Positions 46,022-56,602 of a stretch of 64,000 nucleotides of DNA are shown here, one piece after another. The notes beneath the pieces are model-generated. The model did not search any database and was not told the origin of the DNA. It saw only the letters and a program-made list of their open reading frames with translations. Position 1 is the first letter of the stretch. Each line of letters begins with the position of its first letter. The DNA is from Lactobacillus rodentium (lineage in GTDB: Bacteria > Bacillota > Bacilli > Lactobacillales > Lactobacillaceae). The translations under genes and the position numbers were made by a program. The stretch covers positions 124,001 to 188,000 of the forward strand of contig NZ_BFBY01000002.1 of assembly GCF_003423665.1 (NCBI RefSeq). Reading direction: 5' to 3'.

Positions 46022-47956
46022 TTATTTATTTTTACGTGAGTAAGATTTAACATCAGCATCAATTTCATTAATGAAGTCATCTAAACTCTTAGAAATTTGT
46101 TCTTCAGTTCCGTAACGACGAACATTAACACTATTAGCATTCATTTCATCATCACCTAAAACTAAAGTGTAAGGAACCTTTTGAGTTTGAGATTCACGAA
46201 TCTTGTAACCCATCTTTTCGTTACGGTGATCTACTTCAGCTCTAAAGCCACGCTTAGTTAATTCTTCTTTAACCTTTTCAGCATATTCACCATGAGCATC
46301 TTCATTAACTGGAATAATTTCTGCTTGAACAGGTGCAAGCCAAGTTGGGAAAGCACCCTTGTAAATTTCAGTTAAGTAAGCAATAAATCTTTCCATCGTA
46401 CCAACAATACCACGGTGGATCATAACTGGACGGTGTTCTTCACCATCTTTACCAACATACTTCAAGTCAAATTTTTCTGGAAGCATGAAGTCTAATTGGA
46501 TAGTTGACATAGTTTCGTCGTTACCCAAAGCTGTCTTAGTTTGGATATCAAGTTTTGGACCGTAGAAGGCAGCCTCACCTTCTGCTTCAACGTAATCTAA
46601 GCCAAGATCATCCATTGCACCCTTAAGCATCTTTTGTGCAGTTTCCCACATTTCATCATTTGCAAAGTACTTATCAGTGTTCTTTGGATCACGGTAAGAT
46701 AATCTGAAGTAGTAATCAGTAATATCAAAGTCTTCGTAAACATCCATGATTAACTTCAAAACTTTAGCAAATTCTTCTTGAATTTGATCTAAGGCTACGA
46801 AAGTGTGACCATCGTTTAAAGTCATTTCACGTACACGTTGAAGTCCTGAGAGAGCACCTGATTTTTCGTAACGGTGCATCATACCTAATTCGGCAATTCT
46901 GATTGGTAATTCACGGTATGAACGAATGTGGTGCTTGTAAATTTGAATATGTGAAGGACAGTTCATTGGACGTAATTCAAGCATTTCGCCATCACCCATA
47001 TCCATTGGTGGGAACATGTCATCACGGTAGTGTGCCCAGTGACCAGAAGTCTTGTAGGCGTCAACATTCATTAAAACTGGTGTATAAACGTGTTGGTAAC
47101 CATCAGCAACTTCTTTATCGACAATGTAACGTTCAATTGTACGACGAATAGTAGCACCCTTTGGCATCCAGTAAGGAAGACCAGCACCAACTTTAGGATC
47201 AACGAAGAATAAATCTAAGTCACGACCAATAGTACGGTGGTCTCTTTCTTTGATTTCTTCACGACGCTTTAAGTCTTCTTCTAAAGCACTCTTCTTGAAG
47301 AAAGCAGTACCAAAGATTCTTTGTAACATTGGGTTTGAAGATTTACCTAACCAGTAAGCACCAGCTACTGATAAAAGCTTGAAGTTCTTAATCTTACCAG
47401 TATTTGGTAGTAAAGCATCAAAGCCAAAATCAACAAAGTCACCTAACTTGTAAACTTCAACTTCATTATCTTCTTTTTCAAGTAATTCAAGTTTAAATTT
47501 ATCGTCTTTGAAAATTTCTTGTAATTCACTCTTACTCATAGTAGCGAATTCAATTTTTTCACCATTCTTAATAGCCTTTTCCATGGCCTTTTCAAGTTTT
47601 GGTAATTCAGTAATCTTAATTTGATCGCTCTTATCAGTATCTACAAAGAAGCCACCTTCATCAGCTTCATGCATACCAAGGCGTAATTCAGGATATTCAC
47701 GTTTAGCAATTGCTTCAAGTAAGAATGCAGTGGTTGCACGTAAAATATCTAAACCTTCTTCATCCTTATCAGTGACGATGGCTGCTTCTACATCACCATC
47801 AATCATGTAATCTAAAGGTCTTAAATGACCATCAATTCTTGCTCCAACAGCAGCTTTGCCAAGAGAAGTAGCAATTGAAGATGCTAAATCCTTCACAGAT
47901 ACTGCTTGGTCAAATTCTTTTTTTGATCCATCTGGTAAAGTTACAGAAAAACTCAT
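46022..47956 (-). CDS. thrS: Threonine--tRNA ligase
   Basis: 644 residues, usual length. N-terminal TGS domain (1 to about 65), editing domain with [11 protein letters not shown] region, class II core with motif 2 ([23 protein letters not shown] with the zinc Cys), motif 3 near [17 protein letters not shown], and anticodon-binding domain. The editing-domain HxxxH and SxC pattern appears altered: the region reads [26 protein letters not shown] before the ATG. Controlled by the T-box upstream. Confidence 0.97.
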   Translation of the reverse strand: MSFSVTLPDGSKKEFDQAVSVKDLASSIATSLGKAAVGARIDGHLRPLDYMIDGDVEAAIVTDKDEEGLDILRATTAFLLEAIAKREYPELRLGMHEADEGGFFVDTDKSDQIKITELPKLEKAMEKAIKNGEKIEFATMSKSELQEIFKDDKFKLELLEKEDNEVEVYKLGDFVDFGFDALLPNTGKIKNFKLLSVAGAYWLGKSSNPMLQRIFGTAFFKKSALEEDLKRREEIKERDHRTIGRDLDLFFVDPKVGAGLPYWMPKGATIRRTIERYIVDKEVADGYQHVYTPVLMNVDAYKTSGHWAHYRDDMFPPMDMGDGEMLELRPMNCPSHIQIYKHHIRSYRELPIRIAELGMMHRYEKSGALSGLQRVREMTLNDGHTFVALDQIQEEFAKVLKLIMDVYEDFDITDYYFRLSYRDPKNTDKYFANDEMWETAQKMLKGAMDDLGLDYVEAEGEAAFYGPKLDIQTKTALGNDETMSTIQLDFMLPEKFDLKYVGKDGEEHRPVMIHRGIVGTMERFIAYLTEIYKGAFPTWLAPVQAEIIPVNEDAHGEYAEKVKEELTKRGFRAEVDHRNEKMGYKIRESQTQKVPYTLVLGDDEMNANSVNVRRYGTEEQISKSLDDFINEIDADVKSYSRKNK

Positions 47957-47962
47957 TTTTTA

Positions 47963-48185
47963 CCTCCAAATAAAAAAATCCCAGTGCTTAATGCACTGGG
48001 ACGTTAAAGTACGTGGTTCCACCCAAAATTCGAGCTAGTTTAGACTGGCTCCTCTACAGGTTGTTAATGTTACCTAATCAAATATTTATATTTGGGCTGA
48101 TGAAATTGGGGCAATTTCTTAATCAAGGATTTCCAGAACTAGATCCTTGTCTCTGAACTAGAAATTGTCATGTCTTTCATTGATT
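47963..48185 (-). promoter_or_regulatory. T-box riboswitch upstream of thrS
   Basis: T-box core GGGTGGAACCACG (48012-48024) followed by the terminator TCCCAGTGC / GCACTGGGA with seven Ts (47973-48002). A stem-I-like pair ACAATTTCT / AGAAATTG lies near the 5' end. I could not place a Thr (ACN) specifier with confidence; stem I looks short. Confidence 0.88.
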
Positions 48186-48188
48186 TTT

Positions 48189-48216
48189 ATTATACTAGCT
48201 CTTGCTTGAGTTGCAA
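48189..48216 (-). promoter_or_regulatory. Promoter of the thrS T-box transcript
   Basis: -35 TTGCAA (48211-48216), 16-base spacer, -10 TATAAT (48189-48194). Confidence 0.78.
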
Positions 48217-48236
48217 GCATATTTTTAATTTTTTCT

Positions 48237-49145
48237 TTATGAAGGATTACGACGATTGGCCCCATCGACAAAAACTTCCTTACTTAAAAAACGAACTCGT
48301 TCCATTAATCGCTTTGCCTTTACTTCATCCAGATTATTTCTGGTTTCAGCAAAATGTTCTTCTAATTGTTTCATGTCCATATTAGAAGAGAAAAATGTCG
48401 GTAAAACATTATCCATCCGTTTTTGCAAAATCACACCCAAAATATCATCTCGCGACCATTCACTCAAAGTTTCGGCCCCAATATCATCTAAAATTAAAAC
48501 AGGTACATTCGCTAAGCGATCCACTTCTTGATTTAAACTATTATCTGAAAAATGACTAGAAAGACCTGCAATAAATGAGGGCACATGCAAAAAGCTAACT
48601 TGGTATCCGCGAGAGGCAATCGTATTAGCTAAACCTGCTAAGAGAAAAGTTTTTCCTACGCCAAAATCACCTTCCAGATAAAGTCCCCGAGTATGGGGAT
48701 CTTGTTCAAATGATTTTAAGAAACTGGCAATTTCGAGTAATGCTAGTTTACGTTCAGGCGTCTGTTCTACATCCGCTAACTTTACTTGACGTAATTTTGC
48801 CGGTAAATCAATTAGTTCAATTTTTTTAGCCGTTTGTTTTTCTTGGCTAGCTAAGGCTTTGGCCTTTGTTGGCACATAAGTAATATCGATAATCCCACCA
48901 TTAATAAATAATTGTGGTTGATAATCGGCAACGATTTTATCATTTGCACTTTCAACTTGTTGAGCATAAATATAAAGATTAGTTAAGGAAGCTGCAATCA
49001 TATCTTTAGAAATTTCGGCTTGATGAGTAGTTAAAAAATTTTTAACCTTTGGATTTTGAAGTGAACTTTTGGCCAATTCTACACTATTTCCTTGAACTTT
49101 TCGTTCCTTCAAAATTTTGCTGATTACTTCTGAAATTGACTCCAT
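48237..49145 (-). CDS. dnaI: Primosomal protein DnaI (helicase loader)
   Basis: 302 residues. AAA+ ATPase that loads the replicative helicase. N-terminal helicase-binding part, then Walker A EGDFGVGKTFLLAGLAN, Walker B VPVLILDDIGAE, sensor FFSSNMD and the arginine-finger region RLMERVRFLS. Three bases after dnaB. The usual Firmicutes dnaB-dnaI pair. Confidence 0.95.
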   Translation of the reverse strand: MESISEVISKILKERKVQGNSVELAKSSLQNPKVKNFLTTHQAEISKDMIAASLTNLYIYAQQVESANDKIVADYQPQLFINGGIIDITYVPTKAKALASQEKQTAKKIELIDLPAKLRQVKLADVEQTPERKLALLEIASFLKSFEQDPHTRGLYLEGDFGVGKTFLLAGLANTIASRGYQVSFLHVPSFIAGLSSHFSDNSLNQEVDRLANVPVLILDDIGAETLSEWSRDDILGVILQKRMDNVLPTFFSSNMDMKQLEEHFAETRNNLDEVKAKRLMERVRFLSKEVFVDGANRRNPS

Positions 49146-49148
49146 AGT

Positions 49149-50498
49149 TTATTCCTTCTTATTTTCTTTTCCAAACTCATTAAAGATTTGATTCATCTCT
49201 TCTTCGGTCATAGTTTGGTTAGAGTTTTGCGCTGCTTGCTTCTTTTGTTTTTGCCAATTATTAGTCTTTTTAACTGGTTTATTTTTGACTTGGTAACGCC
49301 GTTGCTGGTATTTTTTTCGTCTATTTTTTACATATTCAATTGCTTGAACAGCAGTAGTTACACCTTTTTGTAACCAATCATTAGCAATCCGATCAGCTAA
49401 ATTTGGTGCTAAGACTGAATCATATTCTAAACAGGTATAAATCAGTACATTAATTAACTGTGGGCTTAAACCATATTGATTCTGTAACCGGTATATTACC
49501 TTTTTTTCATTAGCTGTAACATAACCGCCCTTTTCTTCTTTTAAGTAATAAAGATAATCAATCGTTGAATATTGATTAATTGTTTTTAGAAGTTCATCAT
49601 CTTGAGCTGACAAATTCTTAATAGTTGCTAGTGAATCTTTGGCAGGGGTAATTTGCTTGTGAACTGAAGCCTTTGTACGTTTTTTACCATAATTTTCAGC
49701 GATTACCGCTGCAATAGCTTGCATATCAAGCGTAGACTTACCTGCAGAAAAGGTTAACATTGCTTCATTAATGAAATCTTGCTCACTTAAATCATAAAAC
49801 GAAATTAATTGACTTATTTCACTGCGGTGTTTGTCAATTTCATTTTTATTAATGTGATAAGCATCAAAAAGAGCAATCAAAAAATCCCAATCTATCTTAT
49901 GTGCGCTAGCACCCAAATCTACTTGAATCTTTTCAGGTTTGCCGACTTTTTCACTAGCCTCTTTCACTGCCGGTGGAGGCTCAATAGCCGTATCTTGTGA
50001 TAAATGGAAAACATCAAAAAATCCAGCTGTTACTTCAGCAGCATCTTTTAATCCTGAAAATTGACGAGGAGTAAACTCTTTAACTAATCGTTCAAAACTG
50101 ACCGTTCCAAGTTTTTCTCTTAATAAACTAGAAAGTAAAAAGGTTTTAAAAAATTCTTGAGGACTTGGAACTGGTAATAATTGGAAAATTAACACTTCAC
50201 CCAAGACTGGATTTTGACCAAGATAGGTCTTCAAAAGGCCGACGGCTTCTAAATGATGTAAGCTTGAAAAGATACTTTTTAAATCACTATCAGTTTGGTC
50301 TTGCAATTGATAAAGCGTCTTATAATCACCAGCAAACGGAATTGTGTCAAATTCATTTACTAAGGTAGTATATAAGCCTATTCCTAAGACTCCTACCAAA
50401 GGTTGATAAAGTTTCGTTAAGACTTTTTGATCCTTGGTTGTTAAAACAATCTGATTAGCAACATAAAAAGGTTGTTTAGGATTTGTACTAGCGTACAT
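49149..50498 (-). CDS. dnaB: Replication initiation and membrane attachment protein DnaB
   Basis: 449 residues. Firmicutes DnaB works with DnaD and DnaI to load helicase at the origin. N-terminal winged-helix DDBH1 domain (VLTKLYQPLVGVLGIGLYTTLV), central linker, C-terminal DDBH2 domain with YxxxIxxxW-like signature (LAPNLADRIANDWLQKGVTTAVQAIEYV) and a basic tail. Five bases after nrdR. Confidence 0.93.
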   Translation of the reverse strand: MYASTNPKQPFYVANQIVLTTKDQKVLTKLYQPLVGVLGIGLYTTLVNEFDTIPFAGDYKTLYQLQDQTDSDLKSIFSSLHHLEAVGLLKTYLGQNPVLGEVLIFQLLPVPSPQEFFKTFLLSSLLREKLGTVSFERLVKEFTPRQFSGLKDAAEVTAGFFDVFHLSQDTAIEPPPAVKEASEKVGKPEKIQVDLGASAHKIDWDFLIALFDAYHINKNEIDKHRSEISQLISFYDLSEQDFINEAMLTFSAGKSTLDMQAIAAVIAENYGKKRTKASVHKQITPAKDSLATIKNLSAQDDELLKTINQYSTIDYLYYLKEEKGGYVTANEKKVIYRLQNQYGLSPQLINVLIYTCLEYDSVLAPNLADRIANDWLQKGVTTAVQAIEYVKNRRKKYQQRRYQVKNKPVKKTNNWQKQKKQAAQNSNQTMTEEEMNQIFNEFGKENKKE

Positions 50499-50503
50499 TT
50501 ACT

Positions 50504-50986
50504 TTAATTCCCCTTATCATTGTTATGCTTTTTGATCATATCTTCCATTGCATCCATAAACCCAGAAACATCTTTAAACTGGCGGTAAATACTGGCAAAG
50601 CGGATATAAGCCACATCATCTAAATTAGCTAACTCTTTCATTACCAATTCACCAATTTCTTTGGATGAAATTTCAGAAACTCCTTGTTTACGAACAGCAT
50701 TAGCCACATGATCAGCCAAAGTCCCTAATTGATAACTTGAAATTGGACGTTTTTGAGCCGCCATCACTACTCCATGTAATATTTTGTCACGGCTAAAGGC
50801 TTCGCGTGTTCCATCATTTTTTATTACTAGAAGTGGAGCCTGCTCAATTCTTTCAAATGTAGTAAAGCGAAAACCACAGTTTTCACATTCTCGGCGTCGT
50901 CTAATCGCTCTATTTTCATCACTCGGTCGCGAATCAATTACTCGAGAAGAATTTTGATGACAATTAGGACATTCCATCTTCCTCAA
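50504..50986 (-). CDS. nrdR: Transcriptional repressor NrdR
   Basis: 160 residues. Zinc ribbon (MECPNCHQNSSRVIDSR ... RECENCGFRFTTFERIE) plus ATP-cone that senses ATP/dATP to repress ribonucleotide reductase genes. It overlaps coaE by 23 bases if started at MRKMECPN; the ATG of MECPN gives a smaller overlap and is the usual family start. Confidence 0.96.
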   Translation of the reverse strand: MRKMECPNCHQNSSRVIDSRPSDENRAIRRRRECENCGFRFTTFERIEQAPLLVIKNDGTREAFSRDKILHGVVMAAQKRPISSYQLGTLADHVANAVRKQGVSEISSKEIGELVMKELANLDDVAYIRFASIYRQFKDVSGFMDAMEDMIKKHNNDKGN

Positions 50987-51581
50987 CCTTTCTCAATTCA
51001 TCAAGTAAATTACCTAAATTTCGTTCTAGTTCATCTATTGTACCAGTATTTTCAATTGCATAATCAGCTTTTTTAACTTTTTGTGTCAAAGGCATTTGAC
51101 TATGAATACGTTCCAATGCAGCACTACTATTCAAATGATCGCGTTGCATCAAGCGTTCTAATTCAAGTTCAGGCGTTGTGTAAATAACTAAAGTTTTATC
51201 CACAATTTCTTCCAATCCCGCTTCAAAAAGCAAAGGGACATCCACCACACAAATCCGATAACCCATTTCATGGTAACGCTGCATTTGAAGCATGGTTTCG
51301 TCTCTAATCCCAGGGTGTGTAATTGCATTTAAAGCAGCAAGTTGTTCTGCTTCATTAAACACAATCTGTCCTAAGACCTTGCGATTAATTGATAAATCTT
51401 GATTAAGAATCCCTTTACCGAAATATTCAACAATACCTTGATAGTTTCTTTTTCCTGGTTTCATTAATTCATGAGCAATCTTATCGGTATCCACTACCGG
51501 TACTCCCTGATTAATAAAATAATTACTAGCTGCACTTTTTCCAGTTGCAATTCCACCAGTTAATCCTAAATATACTGTCAT
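50964..51581 (-). CDS. coaE: Dephospho-CoA kinase
   Basis: 205 residues from ATG (TVYLGLTGGIATGKSAASN), with AGGTGG upstream. Last step of CoA synthesis. P-loop GGIATGKS, DTDKIAHELMKPG and VVDVPLLFEAGLE. ATG overlaps mutM stop by one base (TAATG). Confidence 0.96.
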   Translation of the reverse strand: MTVYLGLTGGIATGKSAASNYFINQGVPVVDTDKIAHELMKPGKRNYQGIVEYFGKGILNQDLSINRKVLGQIVFNEAEQLAALNAITHPGIRDETMLQMQRYHEMGYRICVVDVPLLFEAGLEEIVDKTLVIYTTPELELERLMQRDHLNSSAALERIHSQMPLTQKVKKADYAIENTGTIDELERNLGNLLDELRKVEEDGMS

Positions 51582-52408
51582 TAATATACCACCTGACAGG
51601 TCGGGCAAATAGTTGTCCCCCTGCCATTTACCTTAATTTTTTCTAATTTTGTACTACATCTCACACAAGGCTGGCCTGCATGACCATAAACCTTCAGTTC
51701 ATTTTGATAATTGCCTGAAGTACCTGCTGCATCAAGGAAGGTATGGACACTTGTCCCTCTTAATTTAATTGCCTTTTGCATGATCTCATTAATATTATCA
51801 TGTAAAATTTTAACTTGCTCACGCGGGATCTTTTGGGCACTACTTAAGGGATGAATCTTACTCAACCATAAGACTTCATCGACATAAATATTTCCCAATC
51901 CACAAACAACACTTTGATCAAGCAGGGTATTTTTAATATTTTTCTTTTTCTTAGCCATTGCCTTCTCAAAATAATTGATACTAAATTCACTAGAATTAGG
52001 TTCCGGACCTAGGTGCTTAATTCCTGTAGTTATTCTTTCAGTACCCGTTTCGACTAAATGCATCCTCCCAAATTTACGAACATCATCATAGCGTAAAGCA
52101 GTTCCATCAGTAAATTCGAACTGAACATGCTCATGTTTTTGCTTTGGTCGCTCGGGAGTAACTAAACGATATTTTCCTTCCATTCTTAGATGCGAAACTA
52201 AGGTTAAATCATCAGATAAGCGAATTAAGAGGTATTTACCATACCGATCCACAGTAATGATCTTTTTTCCTTTTAATTGTTTAGCTACTTGTTCTGCATC
52301 CCCCATAATAATTTTAGGATACCAAACAGTAACGTTTTTGATCGTTTTGTCTTTAATTAAAGGTTCTAAAGTTCTTCTTACTGTCTCTACTTCTGGTAAC
52401 TCAGGCAC
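51581..52408 (-). CDS. mutM: Formamidopyrimidine-DNA glycosylase
   Basis: 275 residues. Base-excision repair of 8-oxoguanine with AP lyase activity. N-terminal MPELPEVETVRRTLEPL (catalytic Pro2, Glu3), VCGLGNIYVDEVLW, H2TH region and zinc finger CVRCS ... CPTC. Between polA and coaE, a common cluster. Confidence 0.97.
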   Translation of the reverse strand: MPELPEVETVRRTLEPLIKDKTIKNVTVWYPKIIMGDAEQVAKQLKGKKIITVDRYGKYLLIRLSDDLTLVSHLRMEGKYRLVTPERPKQKHEHVQFEFTDGTALRYDDVRKFGRMHLVETGTERITTGIKHLGPEPNSSEFSINYFEKAMAKKKKNIKNTLLDQSVVCGLGNIYVDEVLWLSKIHPLSSAQKIPREQVKILHDNINEIMQKAIKLRGTSVHTFLDAAGTSGNYQNELKVYGHAGQPCVRCSTKLEKIKVNGRGTTICPTCQVVY

Positions 52409-52441
52409 TTGAATCTTTCTCCTTATAAAATTTACTGGCTT

Positions 52442-55105
52442 TTATTTTGCATCATACCAATTATGACCCCAATTTGAATCCGCAATTAGAGGTACATCTA
52501 ATTTAATGGCTGATTGCATGACCTCAGGAACGATCTTCTTAATAGTTTCTAATTCATCTTGAGGAACATCAAAAATCAATTCGTCGTGAACTTGTAAGAC
52601 CATTTTAGTCTTGAGCTTTAGCTCATCTAATTTCTTTTGCATATTAATCATGGCAATTTTAATAATATCAGCTGCACTACCTTGAATTGGCGAATTAATT
52701 GCTGTTCTTTCCGCAAATGATCTGACATTAAAGTTCTTGGCATGGATATCAGGTAAGTAACGTCTGCGGTGCATAATTGTTTCGGCATAGCCCTTTTCAC
52801 GTGCTTCCTTGATCGCCTTATCCATATAATCTTTAATCTGTGGATATTGTTCAAAGTAATTTTCAATAAATTCTTTGGCTTGTTTACGACTAATTCCTAT
52901 ATTTTTAGATAGACCATAATCTGAAATCCCATAAACAATTCCAAAGTTAACCGCCTTGGCGTGACGACGCATTAATGGCGTTACTTCATCAGGTGAATCT
53001 AGATGGAAAATACGCATCGCTGTATGAGCATGGATATCATAGCCTGATTTAAAGGCTTCTTGCATATTTTCATCACCTGAAACATGAGCTAAAACACGTA
53101 ATTCCACTTGTGAATAATCACAAGAAAAAATATAACCATCTGGTGTAGAAGGTACAAAGGCCTTTCTAATTTGCTTACCTTCTTCAGTTTTAGTTGGTAT
53201 ATTTTGTAAGTTTGGATCAACCGAAGACAAACGGCCCGTAGCAGTTAAAGTCTGTAAGTAACGAGTATGGATTTTTCCATCTGACATAATCCACTCAGGT
53301 AAAGCCTTTATATAGGTTGATTCCAGTTTATTTAATTGACGATAATCAAGTATTTTAGAAACAATTGGGCTCTTAGTTTTTAAGGCTTCTAAGACTTCAA
53401 CTGAAGTTGAATAGCCGGTCTTGGTTTTCTTAATTGGTGGTAAACCGAGCTTTTCAAACAAGATATGACCTAATTGCTTAGTAGAATTAATATTAAACTC
53501 TTCACCAGCCTGTTGATAAATTGTGGATTCTAATTCTGTTAATTTTTTAGAAATCTCTTGATCCAACTCTTCTAAAGTTGAAGCATTAACCTTAAAACCA
53601 TTACGTTCCATTTTGGCTAAAACATATGCCGTTGGAATTTCAATATTATCATACAAATCATCTTGTTCATGATCTTTTAGTTTTTCTAATAATTCTGGTT
53701 TTAATTTTTCAATGACAGCAACTTTAGCAGCTAGGTGATTATAAAAAATATCTTTTTCAGGAACGGCAGCTTTTTTACCCTTACCATAAACTTCTAAATC
53801 ACTTTTTACGGAATATTCACCATATAAATGAGCAACTTCCCCAAGATCATTGGAATTATTTTCATTATTAACTAAATAAGAGGCTAAAAGCATATCATAA
53901 TCCAAGCCTTGAGCCTTGATACCAAGACGATCCAACCCAACTAAGGTACGTTTGATATCAAAAACGTTTTTCTTAATATTTTTATCTTCCAATAAATCTT
54001 TTAAGACTGGCTCAGTTAAAAGTTCACTATTTTCACTAGCATAAATTTTGCCATTGGCTTTGATGCAAAAGCCTTCAATTGGTGCAAGATGATAGTTTTC
54101 TCCGAGCATTGCCAAGTAAAAGGTGACTTCTTGCCCCTTAATATTAGTTAGTTCGTCAATATTTTCTGAATTTAATTCTTCAAAAGTGTAAGTTTCAGTT
54201 GCAGATTCTTCGTTTGTTCCATCTGCACTCGCATTCATTTTAGCTAAAAAACTTCTAAAATTAAGTCTTTCATATAATTGACGTAAGGCTGCTTGGTCTG
54301 GCTCACGCAACTTAGTATCTGCCAAAGTAATCGTGACTGGTGCATGACGGTCGATAGTTGCTAATTTTTTACCGAGAACAGCCTTGTCTTTATCTCTAAT
54401 TAAACGTTCTTTACGCTTAGAAGCTTTAAGCTCATCAATATGTTCATAAAGTCCTTCAACTGAACCATATTTTTGAATTAAATTTGAAGCAGTTTTAGGG
54501 CCAATTCCCTCAACACCTGGATAATTATCTGAACTATCACCCATCAGAGCTTTCATATCAATAAATTCAGTGGGAGTAACCCCATTAACTTCTTTCATAT
54601 GTTCAGGTGTATAAGCTTCTAAGTCATTAACCCCACGTTTAGTGACCATTACTGTAACTTTATCAGAAGCTAATTGGGTTAAATCTCGATCTCCTGTCAC
54701 GATCGTGACTTGCATATTATTTTCTTCACCTAAAGTGGCAAACGTCCCAATAATATCATCAGCTTCATAATTCTTTAATTCATAACTTTCAATCCCCATA
54801 TCCTTTAGTAATTCGCGGATAACTGGTAATTGTTCTGATAATTCGCTTGGTGTTTTTTGACGGCCACCTTTATAATCATCATACATTTCATTTCTAAAAG
54901 TGACTTTGCCAGCATCAAAAGCAACCAAAACGTTGTCTGGTTCAACATCTTTTAATAAGGCATCAAGCATATTTTTAAAGCCAAAAATGGCATTAGTATG
55001 AAGACCATCTGGACTTTTAAAATTTTCAAGTTGGCGAAAGAGTGCATAGAATGCTCTAAAAGAAACTGAATTTCCATCGATTAAAAGTAATTTTTTTTGA
55101 GCCAT
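52442..55105 (-). CDS. polA: DNA polymerase I
   Basis: 887 residues. 5' nuclease domain (DGNSVSFRAFYAL; MGDSSDNYPGVEGIGPKTA), a 3'-5' exonuclease-like domain without clear acidic catalytic residues, and family A polymerase domain (FSCDYSQVELRVLAHVSGD; RRHAKAVNFGIVYGIS; VLQVHDELIFDV). Proofreading is probably absent, as in other Firmicutes PolA. Followed by mutM after 33 bases. Confidence 0.97.
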   Translation of the reverse strand: MAQKKLLLIDGNSVSFRAFYALFRQLENFKSPDGLHTNAIFGFKNMLDALLKDVEPDNVLVAFDAGKVTFRNEMYDDYKGGRQKTPSELSEQLPVIRELLKDMGIESYELKNYEADDIIGTFATLGEENNMQVTIVTGDRDLTQLASDKVTVMVTKRGVNDLEAYTPEHMKEVNGVTPTEFIDMKALMGDSSDNYPGVEGIGPKTASNLIQKYGSVEGLYEHIDELKASKRKERLIRDKDKAVLGKKLATIDRHAPVTITLADTKLREPDQAALRQLYERLNFRSFLAKMNASADGTNEESATETYTFEELNSENIDELTNIKGQEVTFYLAMLGENYHLAPIEGFCIKANGKIYASENSELLTEPVLKDLLEDKNIKKNVFDIKRTLVGLDRLGIKAQGLDYDMLLASYLVNNENNSNDLGEVAHLYGEYSVKSDLEVYGKGKKAAVPEKDIFYNHLAAKVAVIEKLKPELLEKLKDHEQDDLYDNIEIPTAYVLAKMERNGFKVNASTLEELDQEISKKLTELESTIYQQAGEEFNINSTKQLGHILFEKLGLPPIKKTKTGYSTSVEVLEALKTKSPIVSKILDYRQLNKLESTYIKALPEWIMSDGKIHTRYLQTLTATGRLSSVDPNLQNIPTKTEEGKQIRKAFVPSTPDGYIFSCDYSQVELRVLAHVSGDENMQEAFKSGYDIHAHTAMRIFHLDSPDEVTPLMRRHAKAVNFGIVYGISDYGLSKNIGISRKQAKEFIENYFEQYPQIKDYMDKAIKEAREKGYAETIMHRRRYLPDIHAKNFNVRSFAERTAINSPIQGSAADIIKIAMINMQKKLDELKLKTKMVLQVHDELIFDVPQDELETIKKIVPEVMQSAIKLDVPLIADSNWGHNWYDAK

Positions 55106-55127
55106 ATCTTTAATTATCTCCTTGAAG

Positions 55128-55175
55128 AAAAAAGCTGTTAGAAGAACTTTTATGAGTCTATTCTAACAGTTTTTA
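55128..55175 (-). terminator. Terminator between murC and polA
   Basis: Arms AAAACTGTTAGAA / TTCTAACAGCTTTT (minus strand) with a 17-base loop and T run; 13 bases past murC. Confidence 0.82.
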
Positions 55176-55188
55176 AGATCGATTAGTT

Positions 55189-56502
55189 TTATTTTAACTT
55201 TGCTTCATAAGCATCCTCATATTTAGGAATGTCCCCAGCTCCCATAAAGACAACAACAGCATTTTTATGTTTAGTTAAATCGTTAATATTGTCTAAATCA
55301 ATAACTTCTGAACCAGGAATATTTGCTGTTAAATCTTCACTGGTGATATCACCATCACTCTCACGTGCTGAAGCATAAATTGGAGTAACATACGCCTTAT
55401 CTACATCGCTCAAGATTTCTTCAAAATCTTTTTGATATTTCTTGGTTCTTGAATAAGTATGTGGTTGGAAAACAACAACTAATTCCTTATCAGGGAATTT
55501 TTGACGAGCTGCTTGGATGGTCGCGCGCATTTCAGTTGGGTGGTGAGCATAATCATCAATTACGGCAATATCACCAAAGTCTTTTTCTGAAAATCTTCTC
55601 TTAGCGCCTTTAAAGGTAGGTAGGCCCTTCTTAATATCTTCCATTGGAATATTTTCAGTATAAGCCAAAGCAATAACAGCGGTCGCATTTAAAATACTGT
55701 GATCTCCAAATAAATGAATTTCAAAACGTCCTAAATCTTTACCATTGGCAATGACATTAAAAGTTGAACCTTGAGTAGTCTTTTCGATGTTAGTAGCTTG
55801 AAAATCATCAGAATCTTTAAATCCATAAGTATACTTAGGAATATCAATTTTTAATGATTGTAAACGTGGATCATCGCCCCATACAAATAAGGCCTTTTTA
55901 GTTTGCTCGGCGGCTGTTTGGAAAGCAGAAGTGTAATCAGCTTGATCTTTAAAATAATCAGGGTGATCAAAATCAATGTTAGTCATAATTTGGTAATCAG
56001 GATGATATGCCAAGAAGTGACGACGATATTCATCAGCTTCATAGGCAAAAAAGCGTGAGCCTTCAACGCCCTTACCGCGACCATCACCAATTAAGTAAGA
56101 AGTTGGGGCTACTTCACCTAAGACATGTGCAAGTAAGCTAGTAGTTGAAGTCTTTCCATGAGTTCCAGAAACTCCAATTGAAGTATGAGCTTGGACAACT
56201 TCTTCTACAGTATCGGGATAACTTTGCCAAGCTACATCTTTTTCAATGCAGGCATTAACTTCAGGATGATCTTGTTTAAAGGCATTACCTTTAACTATTA
56301 CTTGACCTTCATCCTTGATATTTTCAGGATCAAAGTTGGTAACTTTAATGCCAGCCTTTTCTAAAGGAACTTGGGTAAAGGTATATTTTTCAATATCAGA
56401 ACCAGCCACATTGTAACCAAGATCATGTAAAAGTAAGGCTAAAGAAGCCATTCCTGTACCCTTAATACCAATGAACCAAATTTGCTTATTTTTATCTAAC
56501 AT
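55189..56502 (-). CDS. murC: UDP-N-acetylmuramate--L-alanine ligase
   Basis: 437 residues. Adds L-Ala to UDP-MurNAc, first step of the peptide stem. [30 protein letters not shown] loop [31 protein letters not shown]. Full length. Monocistronic by its flanking terminators. Confidence 0.97.
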   Translation of the reverse strand: MLDKNKQIWFIGIKGTGMASLALLLHDLGYNVAGSDIEKYTFTQVPLEKAGIKVTNFDPENIKDEGQVIVKGNAFKQDHPEVNACIEKDVAWQSYPDTVEEVVQAHTSIGVSGTHGKTSTTSLLAHVLGEVAPTSYLIGDGRGKGVEGSRFFAYEADEYRRHFLAYHPDYQIMTNIDFDHPDYFKDQADYTSAFQTAAEQTKKALFVWGDDPRLQSLKIDIPKYTYGFKDSDDFQATNIEKTTQGSTFNVIANGKDLGRFEIHLFGDHSILNATAVIALAYTENIPMEDIKKGLPTFKGAKRRFSEKDFGDIAVIDDYAHHPTEMRATIQAARQKFPDKELVVVFQPHTYSRTKKYQKDFEEILSDVDKAYVTPIYASARESDGDITSEDLTANIPGSEVIDLDNINDLTKHKNAVVVFMGAGDIPKYEDAYEAKLK

Positions 56503-56565
56503 TTATTGTTTCTCCAATTAAAGTATTGTCTAAATTTCTGCTTTTAATTTTAACATTTTTATAGC

Positions 56566-56600
56566 AAAAAAGAGCCTCAATCTGAGACTCTTTTAAAAAT
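56566..56600 (-). terminator. Terminator after the YtpR-like gene
   Basis: Arms AAAAGAGTCTCAG / TTGAGGCTCTTTT with T run on the minus strand, a few bases past the stop. Confidence 0.85.
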
Positions 56601-56602
56601 CA

